From positions 1 to 13,749 of the forward strand of contig CAYLVY010000095.1 of assembly GCA_964387205.1 (NCBI GenBank): a DNA stretch of 13,749 bases, read 5' to 3'. Positions within the stretch are counted from its first letter, which is position 1. Each line of letters begins with the position of its first letter. Origin of the DNA: CAIVAT01 sp964387205. Its GTDB lineage: Bacteria > Bacteroidota > Bacteroidia > Bacteroidales > FEN-979. Below are positions 1-7,835 of this stretch, one piece after another. A program made the translations under genes and the position numbers. The notes below the pieces were generated by a model, which was given only the letters and a program-made list of their open reading frames with translations, was not told the DNA's origin and made no database searches.

Positions 1-20
1 CCGCTTCCTTTGATGGATTT

Positions 21-36
21 TAAAGTATCTACTTTA
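21..36 (-). other. Small hairpin 10 bases after the gene A stop codon
   Basis: On the minus strand TAAAGT-AGAT-ACTTTA forms a perfect six-pair stem with a four-base loop, like the one after gene B in size and AT-richness but not in sequence. An A-run, not a U-run, follows it on the transcript, so termination activity is doubtful. The remaining bases to the window edge show nothing recognisable. Confidence 0.3.
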
Positions 37-46
37 TTGACAAGGC

Positions 47-3000
47 TTAAAGTTTCACAACCTTTCCAACCCAGGTTGATTGATCGGTGGTAACCATTAA
101 CACGTATATACCGGCAGGATATTGGTCGATCCTTATTGGAAAGGAGTCACCTGTTACCGGCATGTTATCCAGGATTTTTTCTCCTGAAAGGTTGAACAAT
201 GATGCGTGGATTGATTTTCCGGAATATCCACTGCATGTAACCGTCAATAATCCTGTTGTCGGATTAGGATGGATCGATACTGCCTCACGGCCTTCTTTAC
301 CGGCCGGGAAGGTGGATAATTGATCCGGAGGTAACGGGGGATTTGAATAATTGCAATAGTTCCCGGTTTGAGTTATATACGCATGGACATAAGAACCCTG
401 AAACAGCCTGGTTCCCGGCAGCATCCGGATCTTTTCTCCTGCGATGAGGGTCAGGGATGCGCCTGACTGTACATGGAAGTAATTCCCATTTCCGCCAACA
501 GTTATCACCTCCGTGGCATTGTAACACTGCGACTGGTTTGCAGTGATACTGATACCCTGCAGGATAAGCGACGCAGGAAGCAAATTGCCGTTGAGAATCA
601 CTACGGATGTCTGAAGCGCTGTGAATGTTTCCAGTGCAAATAGCGGGGCATAGGGGAAAAAACAGGTGACGCTTGAGACCTCAGTATTGATATCGTTTTT
701 CCAGATCCTGTACGTAATATTATTGCCTGGGATATAACCGTCAATGGCAGGGGTGGAGGGGTTGTCCCTGCTGACAATAACCTGCAATGGCGCTGAAGGG
801 GTAGCAGGTGCGGTAAGTATCCTGACCCCGACACAATGGTTTCCGTCAAAGATAGCAATTTCATCCCCCGGCTCAAGATCGTTATCGTTGATCGTGGCCT
901 GTAATATCATGATGGTCATAGGTTCCAATGGTGTGCCGAACCAAAGCGGCTCGAAATGGCCATCCGGGTAAGAAACTGTCACAGTATCACTGCCTGCTTC
1001 ACAGGGAATTGGTAATCCGGTGGATGACCCCGCATACAGCGCGGTGATGTAATACCGGAATAAACCGCTTTCAGGTCCGGAAGGAAAAGTATCCGTGTAC
1101 ATTGTATTGGTTAAGGGCAAGGTATTGAGTTTCTCATAGGGTGCCAATCCGTTGTTCCCGCTCCGGTAAACATTGTATCCTGAAATATATGAAAAATCAA
1201 CCGGGTCCTGAAGGTCTGCCATTTGATTGAGGAATATGTAGTTGTCGGTAGATGAATCCCCGGACGTTAACCTGGCCCGACTGTGTATTGTCAGATTATT
1301 TACCGCAATTTTCTTTGGATTGACTATAACCGGTCCATCGGGGGCCGGGACTTCAATCCATAGGTTTTGCATGAAGTCTCCGATTTGTGACACGCTAAAC
1401 ATCGAATAATCAGGTAAATTACCATACAACGACGCACCATTGGTCCCGGTCACATCAGAAGAAAAGCACGGATAGGCATCTGAAGGAGAATTACCCATGG
1501 GCTCAAGCATGATGCCGATCAGTTTGCCACCAACTTCGGATATATTGCCTAACGGGATATCGGTCTCCCATTTATCATTTCCGGTAGTCGACAATGGTCC
1601 GAGTATGGCCATTTCATTATAGGTACTCCAATCTACCACATGGATTTTATATGGCCATATACCCTTTATCCCCCAACTGGCATGGTGAAAATCGAGCTTT
1701 TCCAGAGATGCTTCCGGATAATTGGTCAGGTCATAAACCACACCATAAGCGGCATTATAGAACTGATAATAGCCGTTGAACGGGGCCCCTGACCACTGAA
1801 ATAGCCTGACCAGGGTGCCAGGGGTTTGTCCGGCGCATAAGGGAGGCTCCCAGGTAAGGGTCGTCGTTTGCCCGGATTGATCAGCGACCGGATTCAGCGG
1901 CGGATTACATTGGGCATAGATATAGATGTTATCCAGATGCCATTTATCCAGGTCCGATGAGTTGGCGCCAGTGGCCATGAACCTTACCCTGAAGGAGATA
2001 CCTGAAACCGGGTCGATATTAATATGATGATGGCTCCAGTTGGTGCTGCCGTTATTGGAAAACTGGATTAATGGCCTCCATACACCGTTATAGAAAATTT
2101 CAACGTTCAGGTGTTCATTGCCGGTGTGATTTCTGTCGGTCAGTTTGATGTCAAAATCGAGCCAGATGCTGCTGCATGTCCAGTCACCTGCATTCAGGTA
2201 TGGGGTTACAAGGTTGTGTGTATAACCGGTAACAGCAGAATCGGGGCAAAAAATAACAGATGGGGCCGGATTACCGTTATTGTGGTCGAAACTCCAGTAA
2301 CGGGTAGATTGCCATTGGTGATGCAGAAAATTGGTTATATCCCATGGCTCATAAAAGGGTAATGGCTCTCCACAAATGAGGTTGATTATTCTTGTGCCTG
2401 AGCTGTTTAAGAATGATTCAGCGGTATCTCCGGGAAATCCCATAGAGGCCAGGTCATAAACAGCCGTGATGTCGTATGAATAAAACCCGGGACTGAGGTC
2501 ATAATCAATATAGAGAAGGGAGTCGGGGTCCGGGATATTGGCCACCATGATTCCGCTTCGATAGATATTGTATCCTATCAGGCCGCCGGGGGGCGTTCCG
2601 CCACCACCTCCACCGCCGGAAGCTCCGTGCAGTTCCAGTGCAACCGTCAGGTTAGGGTCCTGCTGAATATTGGCGATCAGCGCGAATTTTGTTCCCACGT
2701 TGCCTGAACCCAGCCCACCGGCCATACCGGCATTAAATCCGGGTACTGATCCGAGATCATAAACCAGGCCTGTACTTATCAGCGTGGTGCCTGAAATTTT
2801 AAATTGTTGCAACTCGCACTGTGAAGCACCGTTTTGTGCATTTACCCAAAGGTAAGGACCAGCGGCATCGGGATCATACGAACTGCCGAATGCCGAGGTC
2901 TGTGCAGGGCCAGTGGCAATGGTAGCTCCTGTCAGTGATACCAGAAACATATCGTTCCAGCCTCCTACCCAAAGACGTCCACCGTTAGCAGGGTCATATC

Positions 3001-6000
3001 CGCAGTGTCGGATAGACGGCACAGAAGTATTGATCGTCGATATTAATGTCTTGGCTACAAAGTCCATCTTATAAATGGAGGAGCCGGCGTTGGCGCCGCC
3101 ATACCAATACTGGGTGCCATCATATGCCAGGTCACGGATCCCGGTAACCCCCGGAATATCAAAGGTCTCCAGCAGCATACCTGTGGACTTCTGGTATTTT
3201 TTGATTAATGTGCCATTCCACAAGGCAGTATAAATATAGTCACCTGCCATATCGGTGGCTGCTTCAGACGCTGCAGAACACGGCCAGCTGAACAGGATGT
3301 CCCATAATGCTTCACTTTGGATTGACCCTGCAGTTTGATAGATCATTGGAGAGTATTCTGCATGCTTAGTACCAGATATTTCCCGCGGAGCGGTATTTGT
3401 GATCACAAGACCATCGCCGGCGGTCACCGGTTTTACCCAGGTCAGCAATACGCTGCATTCAACAGGTTCTGCGGCGAGGGTCGGGACAGGGTAAAGAAAA
3501 TCCGCAGTCATGGGTTCACAAACCAGCGGGCTGCTCACAAAGCCATATTCGGCATTTACGCAGATGTTATAAGGTTGCCCGTAAGCAATCTGGTTGGGTG
3601 GTATGGAGTAGCTTGTGTTGGTAGTAAATGCACTAAGGGCGTTATTAATATAAACATTGTAGCCCAGCAGGCAGGTATTGTTCCCGCCATCTGAATCTGT
3701 GCTGAAAATCTCCACGTTGTCTATGATCCATTGCTGGATATGTGAAGAATTTGAGCCGTGAGCGTGAAACCTGATGTAAAAAGCTGTAATAGCTGTGTAC
3801 GAACTGATGTCAACCGTTTCAGTGGTCCATGGAATGTCTCCGCCCGAATTATTATGGCTGCGCATAGGTATCCAGGTAGTTCCGTTCCACAGTTCAACAG
3901 TAAGGCTGTTCAGGGTTTGGGATGAAATATTAACAAGGGAGATATCGTATTTCAGCATCATTTTGGGTGCATTGATCCCGGAAAGGGCTTTACTGGTAAG
4001 GAACTGATGGTAGTTGTTTACCAGGGGCAATCCGCTGAACACAGCGGCAGGGGCAGGATTTCCATATGCAGGGGAGCTGTTCCAGTTGGTATTGCCTGAT
4101 GTTGTCCACTGGTTGGCCGAAAAACCATTGGTGAACATCTCCTGTAGCTGATACACCGTATTTTCAGGTGGTTGCCATGACGTTTGCAAAGTCTGGTTGT
4201 TCACCGTAAGGTTCGATGGAGGAACCGGGTTTGCCAGCAAAATTACTTTGACAGTGGTTATATCCTGAATGGATAAGGTCTGATTGGATGTTTGAAATGG
4301 AAACCGGTCAACGGTCAATTGATATTCTCCCTTCCAGACATGGTGGAATGTGGCGAAACCGTTTGGATCGGTAACCGAAAAGTAGACAGTATCAGGAAAT
4401 TCGGTATTGACAAGTTTTACCATGGATCCGGAAAGGGGAACATTCTCGCAACTGTGCGAGACCTGCACGTTTACCTCTGCAAACCAATCCTTGCCGATTA
4501 CATTTGAAAAAACAGGTGCTGACGGGCTTTGCACCGGCGGGGCATACACAGCTTTGGCAGCCCAACGGTAAGGCCCTGCCGGTAATCCGGGCCAGAAGTA
4601 ATCGGTGTAACTTGTCCCATTACCATTATATATTTCGGTCCAGGAGGATGCATTGTTCTCTTCACCCTGTATCAGTCTGAATAGCTTATAAGACAGAGGG
4701 TTGGCCATCCCCTCACTGCCATAAATCTTAAATGGAACACCTTGCCCGTAAGTAGTATTTAAGGGCGCGTATCCGTTGGTTGTTCCAAGGAAGATCAACC
4801 CATTGCCGGTTACGGGGGTATTGTCGATGGTCACATAAGGGCACCACGGTCCTGAAGCGAGCGATCCCAATGTGGAGAATTCAATCCAATAGTCGCCGGC
4901 CGGTAGTGTCAGTCCGGAGGTATTGAGTACGATTTTCATGATGGGACGCTGGTTGTTTCCGGTAACATTTACCCGGTATATATTGGTAAACGCGGTATAA
5001 AGCAGACGATTGGTCGTGGTATCGCCCCAAATGACGGATGTTCCCGGTTGCCCCGGTACTCCGTTAAATATCCTGCAAAAGGCGGCAGTAAAGGAAGAGG
5101 TGGTGGTGGACCCGGTCTGATATCCATAAAATTCGATGGAGCTGACATACCAGGAACTACCCGAAACGGTGAAATCATCTGCGATTTTGTACGACAGCGC
5201 TTTATTGAAATTGGATCCATAGGATGATAAAGGTGACTGCAGGAAGCTTTCATCGGCCCCGCCGAATCCGGTTCCGGAACTGGTGATCATCGGACCGTTG
5301 TCGAATAATATTGCTGCAGGAGCATCGGATGGTGTCACGGTTCCACTGAAGTTGGCGCCAATCCCTTCTTCAGTGGTTGGCTGAGGATTTGATGCGGAAG
5401 GGATGACCTGGGGGGTATGCGGATTGTTTAGCATCGAATTCCAGTCAAATGCCTCGGTACGTGCCAGGCTCTCAAAGCCTGTCTGGTCAGCCACCGGAGA
5501 AGCATAGAGCAACCCTTCCGGAGTAGTGGCTGTGATGACCTGCATTTCGCCTAAATGATCCATCAGCATTGGCCCGCCTGTTCCCTGGACAATGGCCCGC
5601 ATCATAAAGGTACCTGCCGCTGCAGTCCAGTTGGATCCGACAGAAGTCATTTTTGAATAACTGCGCATTGATAGATTGGTCAGGTCGAGTCCGATACCGG
5701 CTGCATGTGGGGGTACACCACCCTGGCGCATAACGAGATAAAAATCTCCTGAATTGATGGTGATGGGTGTGGGAAAAGAAAAATCGGCCCAACCAAAGCC
5801 AACCGGGGTTACAGCAGTGCTGTCGAGAACCGTACCGGGAGTACCTCCGGTGCCGTTCGCTCTATAGGCGAATATTTTAAACGGATTCAACGGTAAAGCG
5901 CCGGATGGGTAATTTGCCTGATTTCCCAGATGTACTTTCCCTCCGAAAAGTTTAACGGGATAACTGATTGCAGAAAATTTCAGGGCATTGAAGTTTCCTG

Positions 6001-7750
6001 ATGAAGCCCAGATGGCAAAATTGTCCGGGATTCCGTCGTCATATATCAATTCATACATGCCAAGGGGTACACCCCAGTTCAGGTTAACGGCAATACCCGG
6101 ATTACCGGTTAAAGCTGCACTTAAAGGGCCCGGAGGCATTGAAGAGGGGATCAATGAAACATTTTGTGTCACAAGGGAATCAGGATAGAGGTTAACCATT
6201 CCGTTAAAGTCATCGTATCCGGGTTTACTGATGACAAGGGGCTGAGGGCCTGTAACCGACACGGGTGGTGTGATATATTGGCCATTGGCTGTTGACAGGG
6301 TCTGTGATAATCCTGCCAGCGAGACAACGGCCCCAACCACCGGGAGCCCGGTCGAACCATCTGTAACCAATCCACCAACCTGCGGACCCGGATTTAGCAG
6401 GAAATCAATGGATGAAGCCTGTCCGACGGTGATGGTCGTGCTTCCTGATCCTGAAAGATATCCTGAGGCATTAACACTGGCCTGGACGGGTCCGGATGAT
6501 AGATTGCAGATCATGTAAAAGCCGTTGGCCTTGGAGGTATCGGAATATCCACCAGCCATCGCGATAGCTCCCGGTATAGGGGAGTTTGTATTCACATTCC
6601 TGACATATCCCGTCAGGACCCCGGAGTTGGCCGACAGCACCCCGAACCGAATATTGGGCCTGATGCCCTGTGTTGCTCCGGTACCTGATCCGGTACACCC
6701 CGCCCAGTTATCGAGATGTTGGTGCCAGGTTGTTCCCGTTGCAGTGGTTCCTCGGACCTGAGAGTTGCTTGTATAGACACCATTGTCGCCGAAACAAATC
6801 TCTACAAGTACATTGGACTGCCCGTCCCAGTTAAATGGTGTGGTCAGGTTGATATCCTGCCATCCGGTACCTGGTACGCTATAGTTCGAAAAATAGACGG
6901 TATTCATCCCGGTAGTTACCCAACCGGTTAGCACAGAAGCAGTGACGTGTCCCACTTTGATGGTGAAATTCTGCATCACCTGAGGATAGGCAACTGTCAC
7001 GTCAAAGCCAATGCTGTTGAGCGTTCCGGCAGAAGCGCCGGCAGCAATAAGTTCGGATGCGGTATAAAGCATTTGGGTACGGCTGCCCATGTAAAATGTA
7101 TAGAATGGCCAACCTACGGTTGAAGTACCATTGCCTACAGTCACATTGGCCATGGTCGCTTGCCCGGCATAAACCTGCGCCAAATCAAGTGCACAGTTGT
7201 TGCCATAGGCGGTCGTGAACAAAAAAGCTATATACAATGTGGCCTGATTTGATGCACCCTGAGGAAGGAGCACATTTTTTGATTTCCAACCGGCGGTTGC
7301 ATTATACCGGTTGAAGGTAGCCGCAGTCGTCCAGGTTGTTCCGTCAGTGGACCACTGTACATCCACACGATCGGCGCTGGTTGCGTAACCCGGGTCTTCA
7401 TACCAGGCAAAGTCTACCAGGATACAGGATCTGTTCACCGTCGAAATCGGTATGTTCCTTTTTAACCGGGTCGATCCGCCGGAGATGTTATATGAATTGT
7501 ACCTGGCGAAAACCGAGCCGTGAAACGCAGTGGTTATGGTCGGGTAGATGCTGGTGGTGATAAAGGTAATCCCGGGACTGGTGCCCGAAACCTGTTCGAT
7601 GCTCCATCCGGAGGGAGGAGTGGAGCCGCTCCCTGTTTCGAAACTTTCGGAAAATAACAGGGTTGACTGTGCATGGCATGGAATGGCACAGATCAGTGCC
7701 AAAGAGAGATACAGTGCCAATGCTGATATTTTTTCAGATGATATTTTCAT
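47..7750 (-). CDS. Giant multidomain T9SS-secreted surface protein (gene A)
   Basis: This is a predicted secreted, probably cell-surface, adhesin-like protein of 2567 residues with no visible enzymatic motif. Residues count from the ATG at 7750; an in-frame ATG at 7798 would add 16 residues ahead of a good signal peptide. Order: signal peptide 1-27; anchor-J-type sandwich 32-196; a module with the motif TQMLYTASEL 199-370; two carboxypeptidase-regulatory-like domains 378-536; a split fibronectin-type fold (538-564 and 1017-1085) enclosing a YDDG sandwich 566-725 and an LFDNGP sandwich 810-1014; a third regulatory-like domain 1091-1175; a split fold (1177-1196 and 1361-1417) enclosing an anchor-J domain 1201-1352; a split fold (1422-1446 and 1721-1790) enclosing propeller-like blades 1448-1711; anchor-J 1795-1947; a split fold (1950-1973 and 2188-2262) enclosing a sandwich 1977-2138; a GDEIAIFDG module 2265-2376; an LPGTR module 2380-2467; sorting tail 2491-2567. 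Domain names come from pattern recognition, so boundaries are approximate. The gene follows paralogue B by 85 bases, and cotranscription is likely. The ligand is unknown. Confidence 0.93.
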   Translation of the reverse strand: MKISSEKISALALYLSLALICAIPCHAQSTLLFSESFETGSGSTPPSGWSIEQVSGTSPGITFITTSIYPTITTAFHGSVFARYNSYNISGGSTRLKRNIPISTVNRSCILVDFAWYEDPGYATSADRVDVQWSTDGTTWTTAATFNRYNATAGWKSKNVLLPQGASNQATLYIAFLFTTAYGNNCALDLAQVYAGQATMANVTVGNGTSTVGWPFYTFYMGSRTQMLYTASELIAAGASAGTLNSIGFDVTVAYPQVMQNFTIKVGHVTASVLTGWVTTGMNTVYFSNYSVPGTGWQDINLTTPFNWDGQSNVLVEICFGDNGVYTSNSQVRGTTATGTTWHQHLDNWAGCTGSGTGATQGIRPNIRFGVLSANSGVLTGYVRNVNTNSPIPGAIAMAGGYSDTSKANGFYMICNLSSGPVQASVNASGYLSGSGSTTITVGQASSIDFLLNPGPQVGGLVTDGSTGLPVVGAVVSLAGLSQTLSTANGQYITPPVSVTGPQPLVISKPGYDDFNGMVNLYPDSLVTQNVSLIPSSMPPGPLSAALTGNPGIAVNLNWGVPLGMYELIYDDGIPDNFAIWASSGNFNALKFSAISYPVKLFGGKVHLGNQANYPSGALPLNPFKIFAYRANGTGGTPGTVLDSTAVTPVGFGWADFSFPTPITINSGDFYLVMRQGGVPPHAAGIGLDLTNLSMRSYSKMTSVGSNWTAAAGTFMMRAIVQGTGGPMLMDHLGEMQVITATTPEGLLYASPVADQTGFESLARTEAFDWNSMLNNPHTPQVIPSASNPQPTTEEGIGANFSGTVTPSDAPAAILFDNGPMITSSGTGFGGADESFLQSPLSSYGSNFNKALSYKIADDFTVSGSSWYVSSIEFYGYQTGSTTTSSFTAAFCRIFNGVPGQPGTSVIWGDTTTNRLLYTAFTNIYRVNVTGNNQRPIMKIVLNTSGLTLPAGDYWIEFSTLGSLASGPWCPYVTIDNTPVTGNGLIFLGTTNGYAPLNTTYGQGVPFKIYGSEGMANPLSYKLFRLIQGEENNASSWTEIYNGNGTSYTDYFWPGLPAGPYRWAAKAVYAPPVQSPSAPVFSNVIGKDWFAEVNVQVSHSCENVPLSGSMVKLVNTEFPDTVYFSVTDPNGFATFHHVWKGEYQLTVDRFPFQTSNQTLSIQDITTVKVILLANPVPPSNLTVNNQTLQTSWQPPENTVYQLQEMFTNGFSANQWTTSGNTNWNSSPAYGNPAPAAVFSGLPLVNNYHQFLTSKALSGINAPKMMLKYDISLVNISSQTLNSLTVELWNGTTWIPMRSHNNSGGDIPWTTETVDISSYTAITAFYIRFHAHGSNSSHIQQWIIDNVEIFSTDSDGGNNTCLLGYNVYINNALSAFTTNTSYSIPPNQIAYGQPYNICVNAEYGFVSSPLVCEPMTADFLYPVPTLAAEPVECSVLLTWVKPVTAGDGLVITNTAPREISGTKHAEYSPMIYQTAGSIQSEALWDILFSWPCSAASEAATDMAGDYIYTALWNGTLIKKYQKSTGMLLETFDIPGVTGIRDLAYDGTQYWYGGANAGSSIYKMDFVAKTLISTINTSVPSIRHCGYDPANGGRLWVGGWNDMFLVSLTGATIATGPAQTSAFGSSYDPDAAGPYLWVNAQNGASQCELQQFKISGTTLISTGLVYDLGSVPGFNAGMAGGLGSGNVGTKFALIANIQQDPNLTVALELHGASGGGGGGGTPPGGLIGYNIYRSGIMVANIPDPDSLLYIDYDLSPGFYSYDITAVYDLASMGFPGDTAESFLNSSGTRIINLICGEPLPFYEPWDITNFLHHQWQSTRYWSFDHNNGNPAPSVIFCPDSAVTGYTHNLVTPYLNAGDWTCSSIWLDFDIKLTDRNHTGNEHLNVEIFYNGVWRPLIQFSNNGSTNWSHHHINIDPVSGISFRVRFMATGANSSDLDKWHLDNIYIYAQCNPPLNPVADQSGQTTTLTWEPPLCAGQTPGTLVRLFQWSGAPFNGYYQFYNAAYGVVYDLTNYPEASLEKLDFHHASWGIKGIWPYKIHVVDWSTYNEMAILGPLSTTGNDKWETDIPLGNISEVGGKLIGIMLEPMGNSPSDAYPCFSSDVTGTNGASLYGNLPDYSMFSVSQIGDFMQNLWIEVPAPDGPVIVNPKKIAVNNLTIHSRARLTSGDSSTDNYIFLNQMADLQDPVDFSYISGYNVYRSGNNGLAPYEKLNTLPLTNTMYTDTFPSGPESGLFRYYITALYAGSSTGLPIPCEAGSDTVTVSYPDGHFEPLWFGTPLEPMTIMILQATINDNDLEPGDEIAIFDGNHCVGVRILTAPATPSAPLQVIVSRDNPSTPAIDGYIPGNNITYRIWKNDINTEVSSVTCFFPYAPLFALETFTALQTSVVILNGNLLPASLILQGISITANQSQCYNATEVITVGGNGNYFHVQSGASLTLIAGEKIRMLPGTRLFQGSYVHAYITQTGNYCNYSNPPLPPDQLSTFPAGKEGREAVSIHPNPTTGLLTVTCSGYSGKSIHASLFNLSGEKILDNMPVTGDSFPIRIDQYPAGIYVLMVTTDQSTWVGKVVKL
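50..280 (-). other. T9SS C-terminal sorting domain of gene A
   Basis: The last 77 residues match the type A Por secretion tail. They have the entry motif HPNPTTG, a central strand with the motif ASLFNLSGEKI, the motif PAGIYVLMV, and a basic ending, GKVVKL. In studied Bacteroidota this tail directs the folded protein through the outer-membrane T9SS translocon and is then removed by the PorU sortase, which attaches the protein to A-type lipopolysaccharide or releases it. The tail of gene B has the same landmarks. Confidence 0.92.
2597..3409 (-). other. Propeller-like domain inserted in a fibronectin-type fold of gene A
   Basis: This stretch encodes residues 1448-1718 of protein A. It lies between the fold's early strand (motif LLTWVKPVTA) and its continuation (motif LIGYNIYRSG). 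Blade-like repeats are visible: an aromatic-glycine strand after a turn such as DLAYDGTQYWYGG, then YDPANGGRLWVGGW, then YDPDAAGPYLWVNAQ, each followed by a strand of the kind IYKMDF, FLVSLTG or LQQFKISG. This pattern is typical of beta-propeller blades, but I cannot count them firmly. The block ends in seven consecutive glycines. Protein B has the same fibronectin fold with only 15 residues between its flanking Trp and Tyr, so B carries the empty version. Similar cassettes occur in other Bacteroidota T9SS proteins, as far as I recall. Function is unknown; binding is the usual role of such folds. Confidence 0.75.
7670..7750 (-). other. Signal peptide of gene A (decides its start)
   Basis: Counted from the ATG at 7750, the first 27 residues form a classic Sec signal. 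There is a short basic head (MKISSEK), a hydrophobic core (ISALALYLSLALICAI) and a Cys-His-Ala end, followed by Gln as the likely first mature residue. Starting at the upstream ATG at 7798 would place 16 mostly polar residues before the signal, which is less typical. No Shine-Dalgarno sequence precedes either ATG, as is common in Bacteroidota. The cysteine is not followed by a lipobox-style context (Cys at +1 after small residues), so a lipoprotein is unlikely. Confidence 0.8.
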
Positions 7751-7835
7751 AATGCCTGTGCTGTTAATTGATGAGGTTTTTTCTATGATCAGGTGCATTA
7801 TCTGCCGATATTCACGGTTTCTAAATCGTTTTAGA
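7751..7835 (-). other. Spacer between the two paralogues
   Basis: These 85 bases separate the TGA of gene B from the preferred ATG of gene A. I looked for the Bacteroidota promoter pattern (TTTG near -33 and TAnnTTTG near -7) and for a Shine-Dalgarno sequence and found neither. The spacer holds a six-pair hairpin directly after the stop codon and an A-run before the upstream ATG. Absence of a promoter plus the short distance favours readthrough from gene B into gene A. Confidence 0.5.
7820..7835 (-). other. Small hairpin directly after the gene B stop codon
   Basis: On the minus strand the sequence TCTAAA-ACGA-TTTAGA forms a perfect six-pair, AT-rich stem with a four-base loop, starting at the first base after the TGA. 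No U-run follows, so it is not a canonical intrinsic terminator. It could stabilise the 3' end of a processed transcript or act as a weak attenuator, or it could be chance. Confidence 0.3.

Noticed and set aside
2597..3409. The possibility that the extra block in gene A is an assembly chimera.
   Set aside because: The frame is open on both sides, the host fold resumes with the expected motif, and the block has the same base composition and style as the rest. Biological insertion is more likely.
3335..3694. Plus-strand open frame of 119 codons, and similar ones such as 10923-11291.
   Set aside because: They lie fully inside the two large genes in antisense, show no signal peptide or domain, and are expected by chance opposite long coding regions.
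6677..6694. Short direct repeat TCCGGTAC separated by four bases.
   Set aside because: It lies within codons for a Gly-Ser-Thr-rich stretch of gene A and is explained by the repetitive peptide; there is no sign of a site or mobile element.
7751..7798. The upstream ATG at 7798 as the start of gene A.
   Set aside because: It would put 16 residues before a textbook signal peptide that starts at 7750, and it has no better ribosome-binding context. It is not excluded.
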